Shown one piece after another: positions 49,326 to 60,460 of a stretch of 64,000 bases of DNA; positions within the stretch are counted from its first letter, which is position 1, and every line of letters starts with the position of its first letter. The notes below the pieces were generated by a model. It was not told the DNA's origin. It ran no database searches and was given only the letters and a program-made list of their open reading frames with translations. Source of the stretch: Melastoma dodecandrum (Eukaryota; Streptophyta; Magnoliopsida; Myrtales; Melastomataceae); assembly GCA_029817715.1 (NCBI GenBank), contig JARUPY010000606.1, positions 3,286,001 through 3,350,000 of the forward strand. Reading direction: 5' to 3'. The translations under genes were made by a program, and so were the position numbers.

Positions 49326-50774
49326 CTATCTTGATAGATAGTAGATTGCCCTCTCGCGCCCGTCCTGATCTGTTTGTGCCAACATTGCGCCTATTGTTAT
49401 TCCAGTGGCTGCTACATAAAGAATGAAAGGCTTTCCTTGTTGAGGGGGAATCAGAATTGGTGGATGCATTAAGTATCCTTTTAGGGCATTAAAAGCCTCT
49501 TCGTGTTTTTCAGTCCATTTATATTCACTCCTTCCTCTTAATAGATTAGAGAAGGCTTTTGTCTTTCCTGCGACATTCCCCATGAACTTGCGCAGGTAAT
49601 TAACTCTCCCTAAAAAAGCTTGCAATTCTTTCTTATTCCTTGGTGCTGGCAGGCTCTGAATGACTTTCACTTTATTTTGATCAACCTCAATGCCACGTTG
49701 ATGCACTAGGAATCCTAGGAAATGCCCTGCATTGACTCCAAAGGCACACTTAAGAGGATTCAACTTCAACTGGTGCGTCCTCATTTTCAAAAAGGCACTT
49801 CTCAAATGTTCAACATGCAACTCTTCCTTTGTCGACTTGACCACTATGTCGTCGATGTAGACTTCTATTATTTTTCCTAGATAGGCATCAAATATGATGT
49901 TCATTGCTCGCTGATAGGTAGCCCCAGCATTTTTCAAACCAAAAGGCATTACTACCCATTCAAAAATGCCTAACGGACACCTAAATGCAGTTTTGTGAAC
50001 ATCTTCTTCTGCGATGAAGATCTGGTTATAACCTGAAAAGCCGTCCATAAAGGACATGACTTGATGGCCCGCAGTTTTGTCTATAAGGTCATCTGCGACA
50101 GGCATAGGATATTCATCCTTAGGGGTAGCACGATTTAAATCTCTGAAATCTACGCAAACTCTGATCTTTCTGTTTTTCTTTAATACAGGAACAATGCCAG
50201 AGATCCACTCTGTATACCGTGAGGTCCTTATATATCCTGCCCGAAAGAGCTTTTTTACTTCTTCAAACACCAATTGCGTCACTTCTCTAGACATTCGTCT
50301 TGGAGCCTGTTGCACTGGCTTAAAATCTTTCTTGATAGGCAAAGTATGTTCTACCAGTCTACGGTCTAGCCCTGACATTTCGGTGTAATCCCAAGCGAAG
50401 CAATCTTTAAATTCTTCGAGTACATCCTTGATCGCATCAAAGAAACCTTTATTTATTGATGAACTAATGAAAAGATTCCTAGGAGAAGCCTCGCTTCCCA
50501 AATTAACACTGACTAAAGGGTCACATGGGATCATCAAAGATTCACGACCGTTGTTACCACCAAGACTAGTGGACACGGGGTTATTACAAGCATCGAGCGC
50601 TCTAAGCCCTGTTAAATTTATTGCTAAAGACGATGTAGACTGGTCCCAGAAACGTCCTTCTTTATAGACTCGGAGTCGCTGGAGGACATCAGCGACCGTC
50701 GCATCCCTCTCTTCATTCTGGTCCATAAGTTCCCTCCTGCAGGAGTCTATCGGGCTCCAATTCCGCTCCGGCAC
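49326..50774 (-). CDS. Tat reverse transcriptase segment
   Basis: 482-codon open frame. Motifs: EEVKKLFRAGYIRTSRYTEW, VCVDFRDLNRATPKDEYPMP, FMDGFSGYNQI, FGLKNAGATYQRAMN, catalytic YIDDIVVKS (YxDD box), HFLGFLVHQRGIEVDQNKV, and the start of RNase H (YKWTEKHEEAFNALKGYL, LYVAATGITIGAMLA). It ends RAIYYLSR followed by a stop codon where related elements continue, so RT and integrase are separated by a nonsense mutation. Confidence 0.9.
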   Translation of the reverse strand: MPERNWSPIDSCRRELMDQNEERDATVADVLQRLRVYKEGRFWDQSTSSLAINLTGLRALDACNNPVSTSLGGNNGRESLMIPCDPLVSVNLGSEASPRNLFISSSINKGFFDAIKDVLEEFKDCFAWDYTEMSGLDRRLVEHTLPIKKDFKPVQQAPRRMSREVTQLVFEEVKKLFRAGYIRTSRYTEWISGIVPVLKKNRKIRVCVDFRDLNRATPKDEYPMPVADDLIDKTAGHQVMSFMDGFSGYNQIFIAEEDVHKTAFRCPLGIFEWVVMPFGLKNAGATYQRAMNIIFDAYLGKIIEVYIDDIVVKSTKEELHVEHLRSAFLKMRTHQLKLNPLKCAFGVNAGHFLGFLVHQRGIEVDQNKVKVIQSLPAPRNKKELQAFLGRVNYLRKFMGNVAGKTKAFSNLLRGRSEYKWTEKHEEAFNALKGYLMHPPILIPPQQGKPFILYVAATGITIGAMLAQTDQDGRERAIYYLSR

Positions 50775-51026
50775 TTTGTTGTCCCCCTAAAGCTTCTCTC
50801 TTGTCGCTTTTGTCTCCGCTATTTATGCTTTCCTCAGCAGGGTTCTTGCTTGAATTAACCTCTTGCAAGACCTCCTCTATGTTTTTGTTAGTGAACTCGT
50901 CTCCCCAACCCGTCGGGATGATTGGGCCACTCTCAGTTTTGGGATGCGATGTCCCGTAGTCTACGATGTAGTCGAATTTTCCGGATGGCTGGCTAGGGGA
51001 CCGACTGTAGGATCACCCAACTCGTA

Positions 51027-51494
51027 TCACTGATGCAGAGTAAGGTCTTTCACGGTCTTGCTTGTCTCTACATGCAAACTATCTCTATCACAACAGGAAT
51101 AACCATTAGCCTTAATGATTTCAACCTCAGAATCAAGCCATAACATTAATTCCCTATGTAAAGTAGATGGTATAGCGACGGCTTTATGAAGCCAATCGCG
51201 ACCAAGCAAAGCGTTGAAGGTTGGAACTATGTCTATGACGAAAAAGACAGTTTCGTTTTCCTGTCGACCCACACCTAGGTGTACTGAGAAGATCCCTAAG
51301 CATTCTGATTTCCTGCCATTGAAACCGCTTACGGCTACATCCGTTCTTACCAGGTCGCGCGGCTTATATCCAAGCATTTTAAACCTGGATAACGGCAGTA
51401 TGTTTATAGTGGCTCCATTGTCTATTAAGACGCAGTTCACCACAGTACCATCAAAGGTGGCAGTGATGTACAAGGAATGCATGGGTTGTTTCAT
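51027..51494 (-). CDS. Tat aspartic protease segment
   Basis: Retropepsin-like segment: active-site motif VLIDNGATINILPLSRF, flap-region ECLGIFSVHLGV and C-terminal FNALLGRDWLHK. The triad reads Asp-Asn-Gly rather than Asp-Ser/Thr-Gly; a DNG form is, from memory, common in Tat-type plant elements. It overlaps the preceding open segment (51451-52242) in another frame, so a frameshift separates them. Confidence 0.8.
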   Translation of the reverse strand: MKQPMHSLYITATFDGTVVNCVLIDNGATINILPLSRFKMLGYKPRDLVRTDVAVSGFNGRKSECLGIFSVHLGVGRQENETVFFVIDIVPTFNALLGRDWLHKAVAIPSTLHRELMLWLDSEVEIIKANGYSCCDRDSLHVETSKTVKDLTLHQ

Positions 51495-52242
51495 ACTCCG
51501 ATGGCTTCTTAAGCCAATGGAGAGGGAAACCCGACGGGTAAACTAAAGGATGAGGAAGAGGTGACTTACCTCTCGAGGCCTCTGTATCTTTCACCCTGGC
51601 GAAGTCTGCAGGCAAAGTGATGGCATTACACCCCACTATCACCTCCTTACTACCATTAGCATCACTCAGTATCTCGCTCCGAAGATGGGTATAATCGAAA
51701 CTTGAGCCAGGCTCTTCCGAATGGTCCGTAGACTCGTTGCATTCGGCTTCCATATTTGGTTTCTTCGCGTGAAGTTGGGCATGCGGAGCGACCAACATCG
51801 GGGCAGGTATAGGCCTTTTGGCGACGTGACTTAGACGTCTGTCTCTCCTTTTCCGGGTCTGTGGTGGTAAAGTTGTTTTACCCACAGCTTTCTGCCAATA
51901 TTTCGAAGGATTAGTCACCTTCACCATTCTTGATTTCTTAGAATCAATGGTGGTCTGATATACCTCAACGAAGTCCTCAACGAACGGATCATATCCCACG
52001 ACTGTTCGTGACGGTCCCTGTTTCATTTCCGAATTATATAAGGGGTTTCGAGTACCTGTAGTCGCATGGTAAGCTGGCTGGACCACGATCTCTCCATTCG
52101 CCGATAGGTCTACGAGCTTGAGAAAATAGCTCACGCAGCATGTCGTACAGAGTTGCGTAATCAGAATCCTGTTTCGCCCGATCAGTTTGCACTTCTGGCA
52201 CAGCAACCTCTCGTCCAAGAACTGAGCGATCGACAGTCCCAT
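51451..52242 (-). pseudogene. Tat linker between gag and protease
   Basis: Open segment of about 260 codons with RRLSHVAKRPIPAPML and an acidic Ser-rich part before LRSEILSDANGSKEVIVGCN. I see no catalytic motif. It probably belongs to the gag-protease linker of the polyprotein and is cut off from its neighbours by frame changes. Confidence 0.6.
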
Positions 52243-52290
52243 TTGGATTGCTTGGGCGTCAACTTTATGTGAGCCATACCTTGGCTTAGC

Positions 52291-53091
52291 TCATTTCCTA
52301 TGTGCTTCATCGCCTTGCTGCCCTCTATCAGTCGCACTTGCTAGAGGGTGCGATTCATGGGTGCGACCATCATTTTCCTGCTTAGCTTTGTGCTGGATCA
52401 GCGAATTGCCGAACTCCAATTGTCGCCTGGAGCGCTCCATAGCATGAGAGTGGTGTTCGGGCGCCCTTCCTCTACCATGGGGACCACCTCTGCCTCCTCG
52501 AATCGCTGCCCTGCGTTCCAAACTCGGTGGACTTTTGAATCCTCTTTGCGAATTATTGGGGGCGATTCGTGGTCTCGGGGAACCTTTTCCCATTGCCACC
52601 TCCTCAAGCGGAGTCAGATCATACCAGGTGTCGCCCTGATTAGCTTGCAGATACTTCCGAAAGGTGTTACACCTATCAGTAGTGTGCGTGTCGTCCATGT
52701 GCCAACAGCAGAGGTTACTGGCAATTGCCTTGGCTGGGCAGGTAATTACCCCCTTATCAGTCAGTCTACGGAACAGGGCATTCGCCACCACGGTCTCTCC
52801 AGATGCTTTTGCGTCCTGCGGGGAAAAACCATTGTCAGCTTCTATGAGATTTATGTCTACATCAGAAATGTCAAACATATGAATAGCGATTTCATCATCA
52901 AATGGTTTCTCGTCAACCATAATGACTTCGTCGACTTCAGGAAAACATAACTCTTTTGCCTCTATGAGGTCTTGAATAATGTTCCTAAAGGATAAGCAAT
53001 CCTTGGTCGTGTGTGTAAACGACCCATGCCACTTGTAAAAATTCCTAGACTTTTCTCTATCTGTCTGGGGGGTCTTATGGCCTGGTTTCAA
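52291..53091 (-). pseudogene. Tat gag C-terminal (nucleocapsid-like) segment
   Basis: Contains WHGSFTHTTKDCLSFRNIIQ and a second Cys/His cluster (LCCWHMDDTHTTDRCNTFRK), the unconventional zinc-knuckle-like pattern of Tat gag. An RGG-rich tail (RRAAIRGGRGGPHGRGRAPE) fits nucleic-acid binding. It is separated from the upstream gag by a stop near 53211. Confidence 0.8.
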
Positions 53092-53210
53092 CTTAATTCG
53101 TTTTCGCTGGAAAAGCCAATCGAAGATCGCATCCGCTTTGTCGGCGTCAAAAGAGTATTTCCTTTCCTCCCCTGTTTTCTGGGATGCTTTTGCTTTGGAA
53201 TTCCTTCGTG

Positions 53211-54686
53211 TTAATGGCTCACAAACGGTGGCCTCCCTTTTATGAACTCGGTCATGTCTACCTCAACAGTTTCTAGCTGATAGGTGCGCGTAGACTGGGC
53301 TTCATCCAACAATAATTCATGGTACTCAGTCGCTCTCCTGGCGAGATCGTAAAGGTCGGTGAACCTCTCCCCCTGTAATTTCTTTTTAAAAGGGATAGAT
53401 AAGGCATTTAATGCCACCATGAGTTGATCTCTTTCTGGGATTGCTGGCCTACAGCGAAGCAGTGCTTTCCGCAAGCGCATCAGAAACTACCCTGGATGTT
53501 CACCAGCGGCCTGCTTCAAGCGCATCACTTCAAAGATCGACAAGGGCGAGTCCAAGCAGGCAAATGCCTTCATAAAGGTACTCTGCATTTCTGTCCATGA
53601 TGCCACCGATCCAGGGGGTAGACTAGCGTACCATGCAAAGGCATCTCCCGTGAGGGAGTTCGGAAACAACTTTAGTTTCCAAAAATCATTAGCTGCAGCT
53701 TCCCCGAGTTGATGGGTGAATCGCGCTATATCCTCCAGATGGGTCATTTCATCCTCTCCTGAGAAGCGGGTGAAATCAGGCACTCTATACCCTCTGGGCA
53801 ATGGGAATTCCCTGTCAACATATGCCGGATAAGGACTCCTGTAGAAGTTAGGATCATCCTGTCTCACGACTCCCGGTACCATCTGTTCTAGCACTTGGGC
53901 TATCGTTTCCCTCAAATTTAATGGGGGTGGACGACCAATCGGCTCTCGTACAGGGTCTTGACCCCATCTTTCTCCTGCGTAAGGCGCTCTTTCAACGCCC
54001 TTCGCGGGCAGTGAGTCTACAGGGACTTTAGTATAAAAACTTTCTACCCGGGACGGACCCCTTGCGCTTGGCATGTCTCCTGGCGGAATTTCATCTATGG
54101 GGGCTTTTTCAGGTCGACGAGCGGGGACAGAAGGTGCATATCTATTTGTCTCACCTTGAGCCTCGCCGTACTCGTCCTCTAAGTTTACCGCACAGACGGC
54201 ATTTTGCCTCCATTCTGTGGGCGATCGAGAAGAGGCTGGCCTAGAAGGGGATGTCCTGTCCCTCAATTCTGCAGGGTATTGGTTATCACCATTCCAAGGA
54301 TCATCATTTTGGAAAGAGACACTCCTTTTCTCAGTGCGCCGCGCATCTCCCATAAAGGAGAATTCCCTGTCTACGGGGTTATTCGCACCTGCGACAGCAC
54401 TGGGCCTATTTAAGGCACTGATTTGCTCTAGAATCCGAGTTATATTGTTTTCCAGTCCAGATATCCGTCTGTCGACCAAATTCTTCATATCGTTAAATTC
54501 CTCGTGGAATTCGAGCCTCAATATGAATTCGGAAGGCGCGTGTCCCACAAACTCGGTCTGTGTCTCGTTCAACTGACCACTTAGGGCCACATTTTCAGTG
54601 ATCGCATCCCCTGTTTGAAAAGTACCATCTCCATCTAATGGAGGTGGGGGATCGCGGTTCGCACCACTTCTAGTATTTTTTGCCAT
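53211..54686 (-). pseudogene. Tat gag, interrupted by an in-frame stop
   Basis: Starts at ATG 54686 (MAKNTRSGANRD). The capsid-type core reads VPDFTRFSGEDEMTHLEDIA, FWKLKLFPNSLTGDAFAWYA, SLPPGSVASWTEMQSTFMKA. A TAG at 53484-53486 interrupts the frame, which then continues (LRCRPAIPERDQLMVALNAL, DLYDLARRATEYHELL) to a TAA at 53211-53213. The missing residue is a single codon, so the break is a nonsense mutation. Confidence 0.85.
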
Positions 54687-54713
54687 CTGCAAATATGAGG
54701 TATTTTACTTGCT

Positions 54714-54729
54714 CCCACTGTGGTCGCCA
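54714..54729 (-). other. Primer binding site of element 2
   Basis: On the minus strand TGGCGACCACAGTGGG starts six bases after the 5' LTR end. TGGCGAC starts are typical of tRNA-Arg-primed Tat/Ogre elements as far as I recall. The exact tRNA needs a search. Confidence 0.7.
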
Positions 54730-54735
54730 AAGACG

Positions 54736-55707
54736 TGTTCGCGTAGAAAACGGGTCACGTCGGAAATATTTGGCAATTGGACTCACATGGAATTGTATGT
54801 GGTCGCCAGAAAGATGAATTTCAATGATAAAGGACAAGGCTGTTACAAATTCAAAGTTTTACAAAAGTAAACGAACGCTTACAGCCATAAAAATGAAGGA
54901 AAAACGGTGGTACGGATGATGGAGGCGCTGTAGACTTGCTGCTAGAGGTGCGACTGGAGCTGACGTCACTGCTGACGCTGTAGACTCGTTGTCGCGAAAC
55001 GCAGACCTGGTGCTGACGTCACTGCTGACGCTGTAGACTCAGTACAGTGCGCTGTAGATTTGCGCCCCGTGAAGCAGAGTCTGGCGAAGGTTGGATGCGG
55101 ATGCTAAGGCCTTGGATGAACACCTTAGTGGCGGAGATGCAGGCGGAGGATGATCGTCGGAACTACGGTTGCTCGTCCGGCGGTGGAGGTGATGGTGGAA
55201 GTTGAGTGTCGAGACTACGGCTGCTCGCCTCGACGATGGGAGTGCTGGCGGAAGGTTGATCAACGGAGCTACGGTTGCTCACTCCGCTGTTGGAAGGATG
55301 ACCCGAAAAACCCAGGCCGAGGTATCTACTAAACTAAAGGTGACGAGCAATGCAAAGTTTGTGTTTGGCTGATTGATCGTGTTTCTTCCCAAGGGGGATC
55401 GGTTCCTTTTATACTGAATTTTACTTGTCCTACACGCTTCACACGTCCTCACAACGATCCTCCAGATCGTGGCTTGATCTCAACTTCCCCCAAGAATCTC
55501 GGAGTTTGTTTTTAAATATCCCTCTGATTTTCTGAATTATGCGTTGGGATCGTGTGTTCAGGCTGTAGACTTAGCACAGGCCCAAGACATCCCGTAGCGC
55601 CAACATGTTGACGAAGGCTGTAGACTTAACTCAGGCCTGCATCCCACATTGGGCTTTTCTGGGCCCGTAGACTTAGCACAGGCTCAAGATATTCCATAGT
55701 GTCAACA
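54736..55707 (-). repeat. 5' LTR of element 2
   Basis: 972 bp, homologous to 42967-43957 throughout. TATA box at 55407-55413, TGACGTCA at 54961-54968 and 55014-55021, and six GTAGAC hexamers. It differs from the other LTR by scattered substitutions and small indels, including loss of a GTGTGTGTGG-type stretch near 55557. Confidence 0.95.
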
Positions 55708-55712
55708 CAAGG
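55708..55712. repeat. Target-site duplication, right (CAAGG)
   Basis: Perfect copy of the left duplication, directly after the LTR end GTCAACA. Confidence 0.95.
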
Positions 55713-55870
55713 GGAATCAGGACGGAGGACCTTGAGATTAGATGGAACAGCGGATGGTGTAACCCAAGTTGAGTTGGGTGGGGGCGGGGGAGTCCATCAT
55801 GCCAGCGTGATCCCAAAGCAGCTTCTTATTCCCTATGAAATTTTAACCAACTCCTATGCCAGCTGATTGA
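55713..55870 (-). pseudogene. UAP: Probable degenerate 5' part of UAP exon 1
   Basis: Read on the minus strand, this flank gives YTIRCSI, a stop, then SQG, resembling the conserved IIRCSLRSQG stretch just before GLPxAAIEPVP in plant UAP. The latter is readable on the other side of the element (GLPTAAIEPVPGEDVSTV near 42920-42870). An ALWD-like LLWDHAG lies upstream. The match is short and broken by stops, so it is tentative. Confidence 0.4.
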
Positions 55871-57229
55871 ATGTCGGACAGCGACCCCGAAAGGTGCAGG
55901 GCTTGGGCTGGCCCCAGAGATCTCTGCCCATCCAACAAGAAAGGACCGGGCTTCAAGGCCCGTTTAGGCTCTTACTAGTTAAATTTATTTATTAAAAGAA
56001 GAAACCCTACGAAGACAACAGCCAAAGAAAAGAAAAAGAGAAGAGGGTTTTGAATGGTGCGTTGCGTACAGAAGAAACAAAAGGAAGGGGGGGGTGGGGA
56101 AAGTGTTACCATAAAAGGGAAAGAAGACAGGGGGATAGGGTTGGACAGAAAAGGAAAAGGAACAGGGAGAACCAGCTGGTTTGGGGGGGGTGGAGGGATG
56201 TTTGGGTGGATGGGGTTGCATGGCAGAGGTTTTTAAGCAAAAGGCAAAAAACAAAATCCCTATAAAACCTATATATCTATCATCTAACTATATCTACACC
56301 CTAACCTGGCTAACCCACGAAAATGATTGATGGCTCATCAGTTCCGCGATACTATCGTCAATTCAATTAAAGGCCCTTCGATAAAATTATATATTTAAAT
56401 CGTATTTCGTAAATTATTTTTAAAATTATCCGTATTTTCGTCCATCCGACTTTACGGGAACAAAATTTAATACCATCGCCCCCCTTTCATTTGACTGCTT
56501 CACTCCCTCCAGAGAGAGAGAGAGAGGGGGTGTTCCTATTTAACCCAATTCGTACGGGAACATTACATCCTCTCCCGCAGCCTACATACTGCCGCTGCTG
56601 CTGCTCCTCTTCCTCCTCTGCTCTGCTGCCCATCTCTCGAATGTACGTCTCCTCCCCCTCCCCCACCCTCTCTCTTTAAAAGACAATATGGGCTCCCCCC
56701 GCCCTAGTCCTCTCTCAAACAATTAATTACAGGGACAGCGATGGGAGAGGCGATGGACGTGAGCAGTAATTAGAGCAACCGAGTGGGATTAAGGAAGGGA
56801 GGGAGGGAAGCCCAGAAGATTTTTGCGTGATCCATTCAATAATTACATTAAGGGGAGAGAGAGGGGGAGGAATTGACCGTACAAGAAACACCCCTCCCCC
56901 CCACAAAAGAAAGAGAGAGAAACAACATAAAAGAAAAAACATTAACATCTGATCCCAAATGCGCCGTCCCCGAGTGGTGGCGTGTGTGACCGACCACTGT
57001 CATTTATAGCCAGCCTCAGCCACACACCCTCACTTTCCCCTCCCTCCCCACTGACATACTACTACTACTACCTCTAAAGACAGACAGACAGACACAAGAC
57101 AATACGAGGCGGAAGGCGAGGACTGAGTTCCAAAAATTCTGGTCCCTTACCGAGTTCTCTCCCTGTCGCTCTGAGAGCTGTTAGTCTGGCAGCCTGGAGG
57201 GGTTGAATTCGGATCCAGGAGACGCGAGG
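55871..57229. other. Intergenic and PLATZ promoter/leader
   Basis: The stretch 55980-56500 is AT-rich with G-runs (56089-56096, 56183-56190). A GA microsatellite lies at 56511-56527 and a TTTAAAAG element near 56675-56682. The stretch 57050-57229 looks like the 5' leader of PLATZ (CAGACAGACAGACA repeat near 57080). I see no gene. Confidence 0.4.
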
Positions 57230-59316
57230 ATGATGAGCGGGGGTGGAGGAGGAGGAGGAGGAGGAGCTGCGATGATGAGGAAGCCTGGGTGGCTGGAAGG
57301 GCTTATGGGGGAGACCTTCTTCGGGAGCTGCGGGTCCCACGAGGACCGGAGGAAGAACGAGAAGAACATCTTCTGCCTCCGCTGCTGCCTCAGCATCTGC
57401 CCTCACTGCCTCCCTTCCCACCGCCCCCACCCCCTCCTCCAGGTAAAAAATTACCCAATAATATACTGGGGAATTCCCTTTTTCCCCCACCTCCTGCCGC
57501 CATACCACACCATACAACAAGTCTCGTGCACTGCTCTAGTTCTGTCTATGTCATTCGCTGTTGTGTGTATTAATCACCTTTGATCGTAGCAGGAGAGGTA
57601 CGAGCTGAGTCCTTGTTGGCGGGGAGGAAGGGGTGTTCGTTCCTTTGTCTTGTTTATATTATTGTTAGTAGAGATGGGAGGAGGAGTTTGTGTTGAAATT
57701 TGCGTGGGTGTGTTTCCAGGGAGGGTGCAAGTGAGAGGCTGTGCTGGTGGATGAGCGACCACAATTAATGTTTCCCCCTCTTCCTTTTTGCCAATATTCC
57801 CCATTTGTGGACGTCTAATCTCTTCCTTTCTTTTTTACTATCTCTTCTACCTCATTGGGGGGTCTGGCCATTGCCAATCCCCACCCCTCAACCTGTCAGC
57901 TTCAGAAAGGCAGGAACCGAGTGGTGTTGGGGGGGAGGGGTCCCTTCTGCCCTTTGTCTAGTTGCTTTCAAAGAAAGTGGAAGGTTTGACCGAGAGCTTC
58001 TTTCCCCCCACTAGTCACTCCCAGTTTGGTGGGTCCCTTCTCGAAACTCAAAAACACCCTCCTCCTTCCTTCCTTCCTTGCTCTTCTTCTTCTTCTTCCT
58101 CTTCATCTTCTGCTGCACTACTGCACTGCAAGACTGTGGGGTGTAGTTAATTCGAGACCAGAAGGGGACAGGGGGAGGTTCATTCAATTTCTTAGTTCAG
58201 GGTGCCCAATAATTGAACACCTAAACTCTTGGGTATATAATAATTATAATCGCCCGATGCTGTGTACCCAATCTGATAGAAAGCCCTAATACTTTTCGTT
58301 ACTAATTGGCGTGTCCGAATTCCGACAGCATCGATCCGTTTGCTGCCCTAAGACAAATCCTGAACTTAGATACCCAAAAACCTCAAACCAGTTGAATCTA
58401 TCCAATGGTCTTTCATATTTATAATGGCTATCGTTGTTGTGAATTACGGCGACCCCGATGGACGCGCAGGTGAGGAGATATGTATACCATGACGTGGTCC
58501 GTCTCGGGGATCTGGAGAAGCTCATCGACTGCTCCTTCATTCAGGTATAGTATCATCTTATGCTGTAAAATTATGTAAATACCAATCTCCAACCTTTGAC
58601 GAGAGGGGGGAGGGGGGGTGGTGGTTTTGGTTTTGTTTCTGGATTTTGTGGACATGAGTATGTGTGTGGTGTGTTCCTGATCTTGGAGCAGCCTTACACG
58701 ATCAATGGGGCGAAGGTGATATTCCTAACGCAGAGGGCGCAAACCAGGAGCTGCAAGGGTTCTTCCCACTTCTGCTTCAACTGTGACCGCATCCTCCAGG
58801 AACCCTTCCACTTCTGTTCCCTCACCTGCAAGGTCCGTTGCTCTTTCACTCTTTTTCTTTTATGGTATTACCCGACCATCCAACGGATGGGCTTGACCGT
58901 TCATTAAGTGGTTCCGCGGGCAGGTGAATCACTTGCTTTACCAGGTCGGCGGGAGCCTTTCGGGAATCCTGCGCAAGTTCGACGAGTCGGAGTTCACCAT
59001 CACCCAATTCGAGGGTTTGAGGATGGACAGCGGCGGATTGTACGACGTCGTGGCCGAGGAGGACGTTGACTTCCCCTCCAACACCATCCAGGAGAACACA
59101 TCATTATCGGCCCCGCATCACAAGCAGGGATTGTCGAGCTCCAGTGAATGCGAGCCTCCGGCGTCCGCGAGTCCCGTGAACACGAGGAGGTCGGGGAAGA
59201 AGAAGGGGATGATCGGTGGGGGAGGAGGTTACATTCCGGGGATGGTGATGTCCCTCGGAAACGGGGGAAACGCCAACAGGAGGAAGGGGGCACCTCATAG
59301 GGCTCCCTTCTCTTGA
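57230..59316 (+). CDS. PLATZ transcription factor
   Basis: Exons 57230-57442, 58470-58544, 58692-58832, 58924-59316; 273 aa. After a Gly-rich start (a run of nine Gly) come the PLATZ zinc-binding segments: KPGWLEGLMGETFFGSCGSH, KNEKNIFCLRCCLSICPHCL, VRRYVYHDVVRLGDLEKLID, SYTINGAK-like PYTINGAKVIFLTQRAQT, HFCFNCDRILQEPFHFCSLT. The Cys/His spacing of both motifs is intact. PLATZ proteins bind A/T-rich DNA and repress or tune transcription in seed and stress programmes. The C-terminal half is Ser/Gly-rich with a basic RRSGKKKG patch. ATG 57230 was chosen because upstream in-frame codons lack a Met. Confidence 0.95.
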
Positions 59317-60460
59317 GGGGAGGAGGGGGAGACCACATCTACTACGGTCGCGTTTTGTTTTATGTCCTACTTTCGATAAAATGGGCTCGAAGACGGATTG
59401 GTTGGTTTTCCCTAGTTGTGGGGATGATGATGAAGACAATGATGATAGGCTGCCGGAGGAGGAGGGGCTGCCGACTTTTGCGACTGTTTTTTTTTTTTTT
59501 GGTGATTGGGGTGCTTCGACTTTTTGTTTGTTTGTTTTTTCTTCCGAATGATGTTTGCAATACTTTTTTATTCTGATTTGTTTTCTTAGAAAGGCTCTTA
59601 CTTGTCCACGTCCCAATGTCGTCGTTAGTTTTGTGGTCCTAAATAACCGAACAGGAAACATATTTAGGATTTTCCTGAGGTTGTCGGCTCCGGACAGGAA
59701 AATATTCGACACGATTGTTTCGACGACTACAAACACATAGTAAAGGATGATGATGATAAATGATATATAAATCCAAGTCACGTAATCCATTCCCACTTGA
59801 GGGATTGGCATCCAGCTCATAATTTTGGGGTAAATTTGGCAAGACCCGGTTGGTGAGGTGGGCTTAGAGTAGTAATGGCCGGTGGTGGGTCTGAACTGAA
59901 CCCGAACAACAAACACCTGACCACCAAAGAGAAACTGGGCCAATCTGTCCTGGAGATATCCTTGCCCTCCCCAGTCCCACCCCCGACTGACTGACACCTT
60001 TCTTACAACTTCATGGGGGTTTGATGTCTTTGGATCCATGTGAAGGGGAGGGCTGCTTGCAGAGGGATAAGGACAGAGTTGAGTACAGGAGGTGGAAGGT
60101 GGGCCCCCTCCTCCCCTTTCTCTGTCTCCCAAATACTATTTTGACCCGAACGACAGTCGTCTTCACCCTTTCCCTTGGTAGAAAATAGTCCCCCCCAATC
60201 GGAGGGAGGACATATCCACCTCTGTCTGTCTCTCAATAGTCGCTTGCTGCGATTTGCTTCCGATTGATACACACACTCGTCTGTAGTATTATCTCTTTTC
60301 AGGATCAAAGATAAATGGCCCGACGATCTGTTTGTTTGTTTTTTTAATTCCGGAATCTGGGGACACTTCCCTGAGAGAAAAAGTGGACGTGAGGAGAGGG
60401 GAGGAGGTGGCCTTGCTTTTTATTTTTAAATTGACTCGAGTCTTTTTTTTTAAAAAAAAC
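59317..60460. other. Convergent 3' flanks of PLATZ and the QRT3-like gene
   Basis: PLATZ 3' UTR runs to perhaps 59760. A T homopolymer lies near 59487-59500. The remainder is 3' flank of the minus-strand pectinase, with a T run near 60443-60450. I see no gene. Confidence 0.45.

Larger units (their letters stand above)
42967..55707 (-). mobile_element. Complete Tat-lineage Ty3/gypsy LTR retrotransposon (element 2)
   Basis: 12,741 bp with two LTRs (991 and 972 bp), 5-bp duplication CAAGG, primer binding site, gag, protease, reverse transcriptase, RNase H, a second archaeal-type RNase H and integrase on the minus strand, and a polypurine tract at the left LTR. Between integrase and the 3' LTR is an antisense spliced gene (44147-47107). 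Dual RNase H and an extra antisense gene at this place are known for the Tat clade. Over the first about 200 aligned LTR bases I count 8 substitutions and one gap, so roughly 4% divergence and a fairly recent insertion. It sits in exon 1 of the UAP pseudogene. Confidence 0.95.

Noticed and set aside
59104..60132. 342-codon minus-strand ORF opposite PLATZ
   Set aside because: It overlaps the PLATZ last exon and 3' flank, has low-complexity composition and shows no family motif. It is a shadow ORF.
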